DNA from: Bacteroidota bacterium
GTDB lineage: Bacteria > Bacteroidota > Bacteroidia > Flavobacteriales_D > Crocinitomicaceae
NCBI GenBank assembly: GCA_016192075.1
Contig: JACPUU010000001.1
Coordinates: 62,001 to 126,000 of the forward strand
DNA length: 64,000 nucleotides
Reading direction: 5' to 3'
Part shown: positions 14,640 to 23,959 of the stretch, in pieces
Layout of the letters: every line of letters starts with the position of its first letter
Numbering within the stretch: the first letter of the stretch is position 1
Position numbers and translations under genes: made by a program
Notes under the pieces: generated by a model
What the model was told of the DNA's origin: nothing
Database searches by the model: none
Seen by the model: only the letters and a program-made list of their open reading frames with translations

Positions 14640-16166
14640 TTATTTTGCCTTAAAAACATAAGCTCCAGCCGCATCACTCTGTACAGAACCCAGGTTGTTT
14701 TTAGCTTCATCACGGCTGCCAAAAGATTTCAGAGAGACCAGGTAAAGGCCATTGTATTTTCCAATATTCTGTGCGCTGTATCCTTTTTCAGTCATCTTTT
14801 TTACATAGTTCTCAGCATTGGTTTCGCTCGAGAACGAGTTGCCAATAATGTGATACGTTCCGCCAGGTGACGTATGCGTTACAACCGGTTCTGTTTTTAC
14901 ATTCTCTTCTACAGGTGTTTCTTCGGCAGTTTCAGTATCGCTGCTTACGTCTTCATAACTGGCAGAATCGGCCGGATCTACGGTGTTCATGATTTCTGTC
15001 TGGAGTGAATCTTCAGGGTGAACAGGTGTTTGAGTATGCGTCGAATCAGTTTCCTGATCGCCTACACCGGCAAAAAGAAAGTGATTGATCTGATCTTTAT
15101 AGAACCAGCCAGCAGCTCCGCCCCCGCCGAGAATAATGATGATAATAGTCCAGAGCACCCAGCGTTTTTTCTTTTTCGGTTTTTTGGATTCCGGGTCCTC
15201 GTGTTTTATTTTTTGAGGTTTGTCTTTTTTGAATTTTTCTTTGATGGATTCTTTTTTAACCGGTTCCTCTTTCTTTTTGCTGTCAGTACCAGGTGCCTTA
15301 TCTGTTAATGGGTTAACGTCATCTGGTTTTTTGTCGTCACCGGTACTTTTGCCGGATAGTGTATCAGACACAGTAACCAGTTTTTCTTCTGTTTTTAATT
15401 CTTCAGACGGTTTGTACACATTTTTAACCTGTGCTGCCGGCTCTTTTTTAGTTGCTTCAGCCAGTGGAATTGTTTTGGTAATTTCAGCCGGTTTTTCAAC
15501 TGTCTTTTCAGCATGTTTTACCGCTTCCGTTTTTTCATCGGCCGGTTTAAAACTATTCTTAACCTGTTTAGAGGCTGATTCTTCAGCTGATGTCAGCTTT
15601 TTATCCAGGGTTGCTTCTGTTTCAACAACTTTTGATTGAACGGTGGCTTCAGACGATTTTAATTTGTCCAGTAAACTTTCTGATTTTTTTGCAGCTGCTT
15701 CTTTTGTTACTTCCGGCGTTGATTTTATTTCTGCTTTGGTGTCAGCTATCTTTTTATCGGTAGTGGTTACAGGTGCTGCCGTTTTCTCAGCAACCGGTTT
15801 TTCCACTTTAACGGCTGGTTTTACGGGTTCTGTTTCGGTTGTCAGAACTGATCCTGCTTCCGCCATAAATTCAATCGTTCCGTCCTTTTTTTTGGAAAAT
15901 TTGCCAAACTGAAAAATGTCAAATGAATTTCCTTTTCCCAGTTCGGCCTCTATTTCACGAACAAATTTGGCAATCTGGTTCTGGGCGGCCTGCTGGTCAA
16001 TTCCTTCTTTTTCAACAATGAATTTGGCCAGGGCCCCATCATTAAATTTCAGGTGTGGATTAAAAACAACTTTGCCGCTTTTGCTGTTACCAATCATCAG
16101 GGCACCAAACCCGGGCAGAATGACCGAATTTTGAAGTTTAATCAATTCAATGAGATACTTATTCAT
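14640..16166 (-). CDS. HU-like (CCDC81-type) plus SPOR domain membrane protein
   Basis: 508 aa. Residues 1-100 resemble the prokaryotic HU-like domain found with SPOR in Bacteroidota (LIKLQNSVILPGFGALM, NDGALAKFIVEKEGI). A long Lys/Glu/Pro/Thr-rich linker (about 110-335) follows, one membrane helix (336-355, WVLWTIIIIILGGGGAAGWF), an acidic Thr-rich stretch, and a C-terminal SPOR domain (about 435-508, YHIIGNSFSSETNAENY to YLVSLKSFGSRDEA) that binds denuded peptidoglycan. Topology: HU-like part in the cytosol, SPOR in the periplasm, so it could link nucleoid or cytosolic partners to the septal wall. Confidence 0.88.
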   Translation of the reverse strand: MNKYLIELIKLQNSVILPGFGALMIGNSKSGKVVFNPHLKFNDGALAKFIVEKEGIDQQAAQNQIAKFVREIEAELGKGNSFDIFQFGKFSKKKDGTIEFMAEAGSVLTTETEPVKPAVKVEKPVAEKTAAPVTTTDKKIADTKAEIKSTPEVTKEAAAKKSESLLDKLKSSEATVQSKVVETEATLDKKLTSAEESASKQVKNSFKPADEKTEAVKHAEKTVEKPAEITKTIPLAEATKKEPAAQVKNVYKPSEELKTEEKLVTVSDTLSGKSTGDDKKPDDVNPLTDKAPGTDSKKKEEPVKKESIKEKFKKDKPQKIKHEDPESKKPKKKKRWVLWTIIIIILGGGGAAGWFYKDQINHFLFAGVGDQETDSTHTQTPVHPEDSLQTEIMNTVDPADSASYEDVSSDTETAEETPVEENVKTEPVVTHTSPGGTYHIIGNSFSSETNAENYVKKMTEKGYSAQNIGKYNGLYLVSLKSFGSRDEAKNNLGSVQSDAAGAYVFKAK

Positions 16167-16237
16167 AGGAGCTACTGGTTCAAGTGAGAGTTAAGGTCTA
16201 CCTAAAATAAGTAAATCCGCCGGAACTGAAAATGAAA

Positions 16238-17089
16238 TTACAATATTTCTTTCAGCGGAAAGGCGTTTTCAAGGCGTACACCCTTCTCGGTATGCTTGAC
16301 AGTACAGCATTCGTTGTAGAAATCGTGTTCCAGAAAAAGAACCAGCTTTTCGTCTGCTGCTTTTTGAAAAAAACGCCCTTTTTCATCCAGGGTAATTAAC
16401 GGACGGGTATCATACCCCATAACATAAGGCAGTGGAATGTGGCCTGTACTGGGCAATAAATCAGCCATAAACACAAGTTTATGCTCTTTGTAATGAATTA
16501 CAGGCAGCATCATGCTGTCGGTATGTCCGTCTACAAACAACAAATCAATTCCATTAAAAACGTTTGAAGTGTAGTCTCCGGTGCGTTCAACAAATTTTAG
16601 CTGACCGCTTTCCCGGATGGGAAGAATGTTTTCTTTCAAAAAAGAGGCCTTTTCACGCGCATTTGGCTCGGTTGCCCATTTCCAGTGACGTTCACTGCTC
16701 CAGTAGGTTGCATTTTTAAAAACAGGTCTGAACTGGTCCTGCCCGTTTCTGGCAATGGCGCCGCCGCAATGATCAAAATGCAGGTGGGTGAGTATCACAT
16801 CGGTTATATCATCCATTGAAAATCCGGCTGCTTCAATACTTTTCTGAAGTGACGCGTCGCCTGACAAATAATAATGACTGAAAAACTGTTCACTTTGTTT
16901 GTCACCAATACCGGTATCAACCAGCATCAGTTTTCCGTTGTCTTCAATTAAAAGACAGCGCATGCTCCATGAACACATGTTGTTTTCGTCAGCCGGGTTG
17001 GTTTTACTCCAGATTGTTTTTGGCACAACGCCAAACATAGCACCGCCGTCCAGTTTAAATTTGCCGGTTTCAATGGGATAGAGTTTCAT
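16238..17089 (-). CDS. metallo-beta-lactamase-fold hydrolase
   Basis: 283 aa from ATG 17089 (an in-frame ATG at 17158 would add an unlikely 23 residues). The zinc motif is THLHFDHCGG (H102, H104, D106, H107), with further ligands in VDGHTDSMM, FMADLLP and LFLEHDF. This is the N-acyl-homoserine-lactonase-like/MBL-fold branch. It is cytosolic, with no signal peptide. The substrate cannot be told from sequence. Confidence 0.88.
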   Translation of the reverse strand: MKLYPIETGKFKLDGGAMFGVVPKTIWSKTNPADENNMCSWSMRCLLIEDNGKLMLVDTGIGDKQSEQFFSHYYLSGDASLQKSIEAAGFSMDDITDVILTHLHFDHCGGAIARNGQDQFRPVFKNATYWSSERHWKWATEPNAREKASFLKENILPIRESGQLKFVERTGDYTSNVFNGIDLLFVDGHTDSMMLPVIHYKEHKLVFMADLLPSTGHIPLPYVMGYDTRPLITLDEKGRFFQKAADEKLVLFLEHDFYNECCTVKHTEKGVRLENAFPLKEIL

Positions 17090-17267
17090 GATGAATTTCT
17101 TTCGTTCAAAGGTGCAAAAAAAAAGTGAGTGAACTGGCCAATAGAAAGCAAGAAACAATCATAATCCAATTTTCTCAAGAGGTGTACTTGAAGCTATAAA
17201 ATTGGAAGCCTTGTAACCTTTCCTTTTGGTAAATCGTCTTAATTTTAGTCTTTTAAAAACGATTAAA

Positions 17268-19469
17268 ATGAAATCAGGTCTCTCACTTTTGGTTTTGATT
17301 CAGTCTTCATTTGTAATAGCTCAAACCTGGACACAGATAGGCCCTTCTGGAGGCTATTTCAAAGAGTTTACGATACATCCTGCCAATGACTCGATTGTTT
17401 ATGCAGGCAGCGATGATGGAGGGGGAGTATGGAAAAGTACTGATCAGGGAAATACCTGGTCCTTGACAACAGGAAATTTTCCCAATATGACCGGGTGGAA
17501 AATAGTGTTGGACGAAAATGCGCCAGATACCCTTTACGCTTGTGATTTATACGGCCGTTATGGAGTTCTTAAATCAACAAATGGAGCAATGAGTTGGGAG
17601 CTGAAAAATACCGGTCTTTCTACAATCTATGATAAGATGGTGTCAGGATTGGTATTAAAAGCGTCTGATACGCTTTTTATTTCTACCGGAGAAGGAGCAG
17701 GTTCAACACCGCCGAGACCAGGCAATGGTGTTTTTTCTAGTTATGACGGAGGTGCCAGTTGGCAATATGCAGGTTTACAAGGCGTCACAGTGCCCTGCAT
17801 TGCCAAGAATAGTTTTGGAACTATTTTCGCTGGTACAGAAGGAGCCGGACTTTATTATACGAATGACAACGGAGCCAGTTGGTTTGTTCATCCTGATGTT
17901 CCGACAACCGGACTGATTAATGAAATGGATGTGAAGGATCAGGTAATAGTGGTAGCATCAACAGAGGGTATTTATTTAAGTCTGAATTGGGGAATTAATT
18001 TCACATACGTTGGCTTGTCAGGCGGATTGAATTTTGATGTTTGCATTCACAAAATAAATCCCGAAATTGAATTGTATTCCTCTACGTTGGGTGGATTACA
18101 GTACTTTTCAAGCGCAACAAACATCTGGAGTTCTGTCCCTGGTCCATTATTTACCGATCAATTAATTATCGGAATAACGTCTGACGGTACCAACTTGTAC
18201 ACCGGAGGTTTTTCAAATAGTCCAGTGATTCGTTCTACAGATGGAGGTCTGACCTGGAGTGAAACGCCAACTTCTCCCTCCGCTCTGGAGTTAAATGATA
18301 TTTTACTGGATCCGGCAGATGAAAATCATTTGTGGACTTGTTTATTGGGTTCCTACAGCCCTACAGGAAATTATGATCGCCCTTCAGTTTATGAAACAGA
18401 CGATGGTGGTTTAACCTGGACCCGGAAAGGGCCTGATGCGCATGCTTTGTGTATGGTTGCAAATCCACAGAATCCGGATGTCATTTACCTTGGAACATTT
18501 GCTCAGGGATTATATAAAACAAGTGATGGTTTTGACTCCTATTCAAACCTTAGTGGTCCAGGCCAGATAGCGGTGAGTGATATTGCTGTTTCTCCACAGG
18601 ATACGAGTGTCGTTTTGCTTTCCGAAGTGGACTGGAGCATTCCCGCTTTTTCTATAAAACGCAGTACAGATGGAGGCCAAAATTTTTCAACGGTTTCTTC
18701 CTTAATTGCAAACCGTATTGTTTTTAATCCGTTGTACGATGATACGGTTTATGTTGCTACCAACAATGGTTTGTATATTTCGGCAAACAATGGGGCCAGC
18801 TTCAATTTCTGGAATCTTTCAGGACACGATTTTATGACACTTGCTGTTGCCGGAAACGTTGTTTATGCCGGAACAAAAGATGGAGACCTGTTTAAAATAG
18901 AAGACGATATTCCTTCTGAGATATCAGGTTCCTGGAATACACCTGTAGAAATCAAAAGTATTCTTGCGCAGGGAGACAACTTATTTGTTGGGTTAAACGG
19001 GGCAGAAAAAGACACGGTGAATGTGATGCAGGGCAGTGTTTGGCGATCATCCAACCAGGGAATCAGTTGGAGTAACATCACCACCAATATGACATCAACC
19101 AATATTTACGGCAACAACGTACTCGTAACGGATGGCGCCGAAATCTATGCAGGAACCTATGGTGGGGGTATTTTTCGTTCCAGCGGACTTCAATTAAATC
19201 TTGGCCTGGATGAAAGTACACAACACGATTTTTTGGTTTACCCAAATCCTGCATTGGATGAGATAGAAATAGGTGGTGGAATTGAAGCTGAACCTTATTT
19301 TAAAATACTGGATATGACAGGAAAAGATGTAACCCCATTGGTTCAACTTGGTAAAAAGGAGGAGCAGAATCAGTATATTCAGATTTCAGCGCTTCCTTCC
19401 GGGACTTACATTCTGCTGCTTCTGGATGCGTCCGGATCAACATATCAAAGTCGCTTTGTGAAAATGTGA
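17268..19469 (+). CDS. secreted BNR/sortilin-like repeat protein with T9SS type A sorting domain
   Basis: 733 aa from ATG 17268 (MKSGLSLLVLIQSSFVIAQ signal peptide); an upstream ATG at 17226 would bury the signal. The body is a series of BNR/VPS10-like beta-propeller blades, recognisable by the repeated VWKSTDQGNTW / FSSYDGGASW / IRSTDGGLTW / VYETDDGGLTW motif. The last about 80 residues are a type A T9SS sorting domain (FLVYPNPALDEIEI to GTYILLLLDASG ... RFVKM). Secreted or cell-surface glycan-handling or adhesive protein; no glycosidase catalytic pair identified. Confidence 0.88.
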   Translation: MKSGLSLLVLIQSSFVIAQTWTQIGPSGGYFKEFTIHPANDSIVYAGSDDGGGVWKSTDQGNTWSLTTGNFPNMTGWKIVLDENAPDTLYACDLYGRYGVLKSTNGAMSWELKNTGLSTIYDKMVSGLVLKASDTLFISTGEGAGSTPPRPGNGVFSSYDGGASWQYAGLQGVTVPCIAKNSFGTIFAGTEGAGLYYTNDNGASWFVHPDVPTTGLINEMDVKDQVIVVASTEGIYLSLNWGINFTYVGLSGGLNFDVCIHKINPEIELYSSTLGGLQYFSSATNIWSSVPGPLFTDQLIIGITSDGTNLYTGGFSNSPVIRSTDGGLTWSETPTSPSALELNDILLDPADENHLWTCLLGSYSPTGNYDRPSVYETDDGGLTWTRKGPDAHALCMVANPQNPDVIYLGTFAQGLYKTSDGFDSYSNLSGPGQIAVSDIAVSPQDTSVVLLSEVDWSIPAFSIKRSTDGGQNFSTVSSLIANRIVFNPLYDDTVYVATNNGLYISANNGASFNFWNLSGHDFMTLAVAGNVVYAGTKDGDLFKIEDDIPSEISGSWNTPVEIKSILAQGDNLFVGLNGAEKDTVNVMQGSVWRSSNQGISWSNITTNMTSTNIYGNNVLVTDGAEIYAGTYGGGIFRSSGLQLNLGLDESTQHDFLVYPNPALDEIEIGGGIEAEPYFKILDMTGKDVTPLVQLGKKEEQNQYIQISALPSGTYILLLLDASGSTYQSRFVKM

Positions 19470-19574
19470 TGTGGAGTTTGCGGGAAAATGTAAGAAACGA
19501 GCTGTTGAAAAGATCAGTTGAAATGGCTCCGCAGACCTTTTCTTTTTCACGACCTTCGTTTTCAAATTCATTCT

Positions 19575-20930
19575 ATGCATGTTCATTTTATAGCCATTGG
19601 AGGCAGCGCGATGCACAACCTTGCCATTGCCCTGAAACGCAAGGGAGTTGAGGTGACCGGTTCAGATGATGAAATTTTTGAACCGTCTAAGTCACGGCTT
19701 GCCAAAGAGGGAATTCTGCCGGCTAAAACGGGTTGGGATCCGGCTTTGATTTCAGCTAAGATTGATGCCATTATTCTGGGCATGCACGCCCGTAAAGATA
19801 ATCCTGAGCTTGTTCGTGCCCAGGAACTGGGGTTGAAAATTTATTCGTATCCTGAGTTTATTTATTCGCAGACCAAAGATAAAATACGGATAGTGGTTGG
19901 CGGCTCACACGGAAAAACAACCATAACCTCCATGCTGCTACATGCCATGAACCGGCTGGGTAAACAAACTGATTTTCTGGTAGGCGCCCTGCTTGAAGGT
20001 TTTGACTGCATGGTTCAGTTGTCTGATGCAAAATACATTGTCATAGAAGGTGATGAGTACCTTTCTTCCCCCATTGACCTGACCCCTAAATTTCACTGGT
20101 ATGCACCGCATTATGCAATTATTTCAGGCATAGCCTGGGACCATATCAATGTTTTTCCAACGTTTGAAATGTATGTAGATCAGTTTAAAATTTTTACAGA
20201 CAGAATAGAACCCGGCGGAACACTGGTCTATTACATCAGAGATTCTGAGCTGCAGAAAATGGTTAAATCGGTGCGGTCAGATATTCGTTTGCTGCCGTAT
20301 GATTGTCCGGACTATTCAGTAGAAAACGGTATTACCTGCATTGAGTCAGAACGCCGCAAATACCCGCTGCAGGTTTTTGGTAAACACAATTTGCAGAATC
20401 TCAACGCCGCAAAACTTATTCTAAACCAACTGGGGGTTGATGACAATGCGTTTTATTCAGCCATGGCTGATTTTAAGGGAGCGGCTAAACGGCTTGAGCT
20501 GATTGCTGAGAATAAAACATGCACAGCATATAAAGACTTTGCGCATTCTCCGTCTAAACTCAAAGCAACAGTTGCTGCGGTTAAAGAACAATTTCCCAAT
20601 CGTAAATTAATTGCGTGTATGGAATTGCATACGTTTTCATCCCTCAAAAAAGATTTTCTTCCGCAGTATAAAAACTGCATGCAGGGGGCTGATGAGGCCT
20701 ATGTGTATTTCAGTCCTGAAGTTGTGCATCATAAAAAGCTGGAACCTATCAGTGCTGACCTGGTTAAAGAATCATTCGCGTCGGCCAACGTGCGGGTTTT
20801 TACAAATTCAGCACAGCTGACAGATCACCTGCGGATGTTAAAATGGGAGAATGCCAACCTGCTTTTAATGAGTTCCGGAAATTTTGATGGCGTTGACCTG
20901 AACGGCTTTGCAAAAGAGCTGATTCACTGA
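19575..20930 (+). CDS. mpl: UDP-N-acetylmuramate:L-alanyl-gamma-D-glutamyl-meso-diaminopimelate ligase
   Basis: 451 aa. Mur-ligase family enzyme that recycles the murein tripeptide onto UDP-MurNAc. I start at ATG 19575 (MHVHFIAIGGSAMHNLA), which fits the Mur ligase N-terminal motif; the ATG at 19518 would add 19 residues. ATP-binding loop GGSHGKTTITS, the GDEYLSSPID segment typical of Mpl, and the SGIAWDHINVF motif are present. The presence of dapD in the window agrees with meso-DAP peptidoglycan. It overlaps the convergent DUF4199 gene by 7 bp. Confidence 0.88.
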   Translation: MHVHFIAIGGSAMHNLAIALKRKGVEVTGSDDEIFEPSKSRLAKEGILPAKTGWDPALISAKIDAIILGMHARKDNPELVRAQELGLKIYSYPEFIYSQTKDKIRIVVGGSHGKTTITSMLLHAMNRLGKQTDFLVGALLEGFDCMVQLSDAKYIVIEGDEYLSSPIDLTPKFHWYAPHYAIISGIAWDHINVFPTFEMYVDQFKIFTDRIEPGGTLVYYIRDSELQKMVKSVRSDIRLLPYDCPDYSVENGITCIESERRKYPLQVFGKHNLQNLNAAKLILNQLGVDDNAFYSAMADFKGAAKRLELIAENKTCTAYKDFAHSPSKLKATVAAVKEQFPNRKLIACMELHTFSSLKKDFLPQYKNCMQGADEAYVYFSPEVVHHKKLEPISADLVKESFASANVRVFTNSAQLTDHLRMLKWENANLLLMSSGNFDGVDLNGFAKELIH

Positions 20931-21481
20931 CGCAAAATAATTTTGCGCATAATGATGGTTCCAAAAAACGAGAAGAACATTGAAAAGATGAAAAGTCCCA
21001 TCATGTGAAAAATAAAAACAGAGAACGAACTGTAAATACCCAGCGTAAGATCTTCCTGTTCTTCAATAAACAAATCAAAATTTTTGTCTTTCCATTTGGG
21101 GTCTGAATCCTGCAGTACTTTAAACGATGCCGCATCCGGATAGGTCTGGTGCAATGATGCATTGCGTGCTTCAATCAATGATTGACGAATGCCGGTATCA
21201 ATGCGTTCATGATAGAGGTAAATGAAGCCCGAAATTAAAAGCGTATAAATAATACCGCTTTGCATGGCTGTTTTGAAATCTTCCAGGTAAAGTGATTCAG
21301 GAAACCCTTTTTCTTTTTTTGTCAGAAATAAGCCCAGTGAAACCGCACAGAGCAGAAAAAAGATATTCAGTAAAATACCGGCGGTAAAAAACGCACGCGA
21401 ATAACCAACCAGGTATATCAACAAATTAAGGATAATCCAGATCAGGGAAACACTTAAAGCAACTTTTACACTTGTCTTCAT
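20924..21481 (-). CDS. DUF4199-type membrane protein
   Basis: 185 aa with four membrane helices: about 8-28, 31-52, 73-93 and 150-175. The pattern (two N-terminal helices, charged loop TKKEKGF, FKTAMQSGIIYTLLISGFIYLYHERID, an amphipathic segment, last helix) fits DUF4199, a small Bacteroidota family of unknown function. It converges on mpl. Confidence 0.78.
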   Translation of the reverse strand: MKTSVKVALSVSLIWIILNLLIYLVGYSRAFFTAGILLNIFFLLCAVSLGLFLTKKEKGFPESLYLEDFKTAMQSGIIYTLLISGFIYLYHERIDTGIRQSLIEARNASLHQTYPDAASFKVLQDSDPKWKDKNFDLFIEEQEDLTLGIYSSFSVFIFHMMGLFIFSMFFSFFGTIIMRKIILRQ

Positions 21482-21517
21482 AGAAGCAAAGATAAAAAGA
21501 ACCTGGAAAGAAGCAGG

Positions 21518-22633
21518 TTAACCGGCAACAGCAGGTTGGCCCAATACTTTCAGCATGCGTGTGTGGTTGGCCAGCGCCCTGAAAAACGACGGTTCTGAAT
21601 TATAGGTAACACCAAATTCACGCGCAGTCTGTTTTACAATAGCTGAAATTTTGCGGTAGTGTACATGGCATATATTTGGGAACAGGTGATGCTCAACCTG
21701 GTAATTCAACCCACCCACAAACCAATTCAAAACACGGTTTTTAGGTGCAAAGTTTCCGGTTGTTTCAAGTTGGTGAACCGTCCAGTTATTTGCCATGTTC
21801 ATATTCTGATCAGCAACCGGGAAATTGGTTTCAGGGATTACGTGTGCCAGCTGAAATACGGTAGACAGAATAATACCAGCCGTAAAATGCATCAGAAACA
21901 ACATCAGTACCAACTGCCACCAGGCAAGGTCCATAAAAATCAGAGGCAGCACAATAATAAAGCCATAGTAAAGCATTTTATCCAAAATCAGTTCCCAGAT
22001 CAGGGGTGCAAATTTTTTATTCTGGGTTTCTGTCAGTCCTTGTTTTTTATAACGGGCAATCTGAACAAAGTCTTTACCGGTGCTCCATGAAATGGTAAGT
22101 AACCCGTAAAAGAACCAGGCATACAAATACTGAAAGCGATGCGCTTTTTTCAGTTCACAGTTTGGCGAAAATCGTAAAAGCCCGCCTGGTGCTGAAATGT
22201 CTTCATCGTGTCCCTGAATATTTGTGTAGGAGTGGTGAAGAATGTTGTGCTGAATTTTCCAGTTGGCAGCAAAGCCGCCGACCAGTATAATTACTTTACC
22301 AATGATTTTATTGATGGTGTCATTTTTTGAGTAGGCGCCGTGGTTTGCATCGTGCATAACGCCCATGCCTATGCCGGCCATACCAATGCCCATTACCACC
22401 CAGCAAAGGGCAATAAGCCAGCCGTTGGTAATAATGCCGGTAAGCATCAGAATAAAAGGGACAAGGTAAATAGCAAGCATTGAAACGGTTTTAACAACCA
22501 TTTCTCCGTTGGCATATTTGGAAATGTTATTTTCTTTAAAGTAGTCGCGTACACGTTTTTTTAAAGTCCGGTCAAAATCAATGTGAGAAGTTTGCGAAAA
22601 TTTAGGGCTGCTAAGCCCGGTATGGTTTGTCAT
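21518..22633 (-). CDS. membrane fatty acid desaturase (acyl-CoA/acyl-lipid type), copy 1
   Basis: 371 aa. The three histidine boxes of di-iron membrane desaturases are present: HDANHGAYS, HNILHHSYTN (HxxHH) and QVEHHLFPNICHVHY. The glutamine-headed third box is typical of front-end/delta-6-type desaturases; no cytochrome b5 domain is fused, so electrons must come from a ferredoxin or separate protein. It is the downstream member of a tandem pair and starts 41 bp after copy 2. Position of the double bond cannot be predicted from this. Confidence 0.92.
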   Translation of the reverse strand: MTNHTGLSSPKFSQTSHIDFDRTLKKRVRDYFKENNISKYANGEMVVKTVSMLAIYLVPFILMLTGIITNGWLIALCWVVMGIGMAGIGMGVMHDANHGAYSKNDTINKIIGKVIILVGGFAANWKIQHNILHHSYTNIQGHDEDISAPGGLLRFSPNCELKKAHRFQYLYAWFFYGLLTISWSTGKDFVQIARYKKQGLTETQNKKFAPLIWELILDKMLYYGFIIVLPLIFMDLAWWQLVLMLFLMHFTAGIILSTVFQLAHVIPETNFPVADQNMNMANNWTVHQLETTGNFAPKNRVLNWFVGGLNYQVEHHLFPNICHVHYRKISAIVKQTAREFGVTYNSEPSFFRALANHTRMLKVLGQPAVAG

Positions 22634-22674
22634 TCGGTTGTTTGTTTAGTGTATTAAAAAAGCGTAAAGGAAAA

Positions 22675-23784
22675 TCAGGCTGCCTGGCCTAATTTTTTGA
22701 GCATGCGCACGTGATTACCCAGGGCGCTTACAAAGGTTGGTTCTGAGTAGTATGGAATGCCAAATTCCTGGGCGGTTTGTTTCACTATTTTGCTCAGTGC
22801 CTTATAGTGAACATGGCATACATTCGGAAAAAGGTGGTGTTCAACCTGGTAGTTCAACCCACCAACGAACCAATAAAAAAAGCGACTTTTTGGTGCAAAG
22901 TTGCTGGTTGTCTGAAGCTGGTGAATGGCCCAGTTGTTTTCAATAGAACTATTAGAGTCCTGCACCGGAAAATCAGTTTCGTTTACAACATGCGCCGGCT
23001 GGAATATGGCTGCCAGAATAATGCCGGCAATAAAATGCATCAGAATAATGCCCAGTGGAATTGCCCACCATGCTATATCCATCACCAGTATTGGAATAAC
23101 CAGTATATAGAGGTAATAAACAATTTTGGTCAGAATCAGTTCGGTCAGCAGGCGTCCGAATTTTTCATTTTCTGTTTTGGTCAATCCCAGTTTTTTGTAA
23201 CGGAATAACTGTGAAAAATCTTTGTTTGTAATCCACGAAAGTGTCATCAACCCATAAAAAAACCAGGCGTAAATGAACTGAAAGCGCTGAATTTTGCGGT
23301 ATTTGTCTTTCGGTGAAAAACGAAGCAGCGAAATTGGGGGAGATACATCTTCATCATACCCCAGAATGTTGGTGTAGGAATGGTGTAAGACATTGTGTTG
23401 AATGTTCCAGGTAGGTGCAAAGCCACCCACTACATTCAGAACCCGGCCAATCCAGAAATTTACTTTTTCATTTTTTGAATAAGCTCCGTGATTGGCATCG
23501 TGCATAATTGATAAACCAATGCCGGCTATTCCAATACCCATTATTGCCCAGCAAAGTACAATAAGCCATGGGTTGGTTATTACACCAAACACCATTAGAA
23601 AATAGGGTGTAAAGTAGAGTGATACCATAAAAATGGTTTTTAAGACCATATTGGCATTGGCAAAGCGTGAAATGTTGTTGTCTTTGAAGTAGTCCCTGAC
23701 TCGCTTTTTCAGGGTTCCATTAAAATCAGCTCCTATTTTCTGCGAAAAACGGATTGGTTTTAATTCCTCGGTGATTGTACTCAT
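22675..23784 (-). CDS. membrane fatty acid desaturase, copy 2
   Basis: 369 aa from ATG 23784. Histidine boxes HDANHGAYS, HNVLHHSYTN and QVEHHLFPNVCHVHY nearly equal those of copy 1. The two proteins align over their full length (DFNGTLKKRVRDYFKDNNISRFAN against DFDRTLKKRVRDYFKENNISKYAN), so they arose by tandem duplication. A -7 element at 23808-23815 lies between the two possible ATGs (23820 and 23784) and supports the shorter start. It is first in the two-gene unit, so the promoter serves both. Confidence 0.92.
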   Translation of the reverse strand: MSTITEELKPIRFSQKIGADFNGTLKKRVRDYFKDNNISRFANANMVLKTIFMVSLYFTPYFLMVFGVITNPWLIVLCWAIMGIGIAGIGLSIMHDANHGAYSKNEKVNFWIGRVLNVVGGFAPTWNIQHNVLHHSYTNILGYDEDVSPPISLLRFSPKDKYRKIQRFQFIYAWFFYGLMTLSWITNKDFSQLFRYKKLGLTKTENEKFGRLLTELILTKIVYYLYILVIPILVMDIAWWAIPLGIILMHFIAGIILAAIFQPAHVVNETDFPVQDSNSSIENNWAIHQLQTTSNFAPKSRFFYWFVGGLNYQVEHHLFPNVCHVHYKALSKIVKQTAQEFGIPYYSEPTFVSALGNHVRMLKKLGQAA

Positions 23785-23807
23785 GGTTTTAGTTTCTGCG
23801 GTATTAA

Positions 23808-23815
23808 CAAATTTA
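23808..23815 (-). promoter_or_regulatory. -7 promoter element of the desaturase pair (TAAATTTG)
   Basis: Minus-strand TAAATTTG matches TAnnTTTG, 23 bp upstream of ATG 23784. No -33 TTG at the expected distance. Confidence 0.55.
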
Positions 23816-23885
23816 AGCATTTAATCGGTTAATAGGAGCGGTTTAGTCGCTTTTTGCCCCTTCAGGGGTGTGAAATACCATAAAT

Positions 23886-23903
23886 GAGGTATATATATTC
23901 CTC
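23886..23903. promoter_or_regulatory. Near-palindrome upstream of the desaturases
   Basis: gaggtatatatattcctc is symmetric except for one base pair (16 of 18 positions). It lies about 70 bp upstream of the -7 element, between yidC and the desaturases. It could be an operator for either unit. Confidence 0.35.
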
Positions 23904-23959
23904 AATGAATGCGGGATACTCAGGTTAAAACCCAATAAATGTTAACGGATTGCTGTGGG

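Noticed and set aside
15018-16134. Plus-strand ORFs opposite the HU-SPOR gene (Phe/Ser-rich)
   Set aside because: Mirror images of the Lys/Glu-rich linker; not genes.
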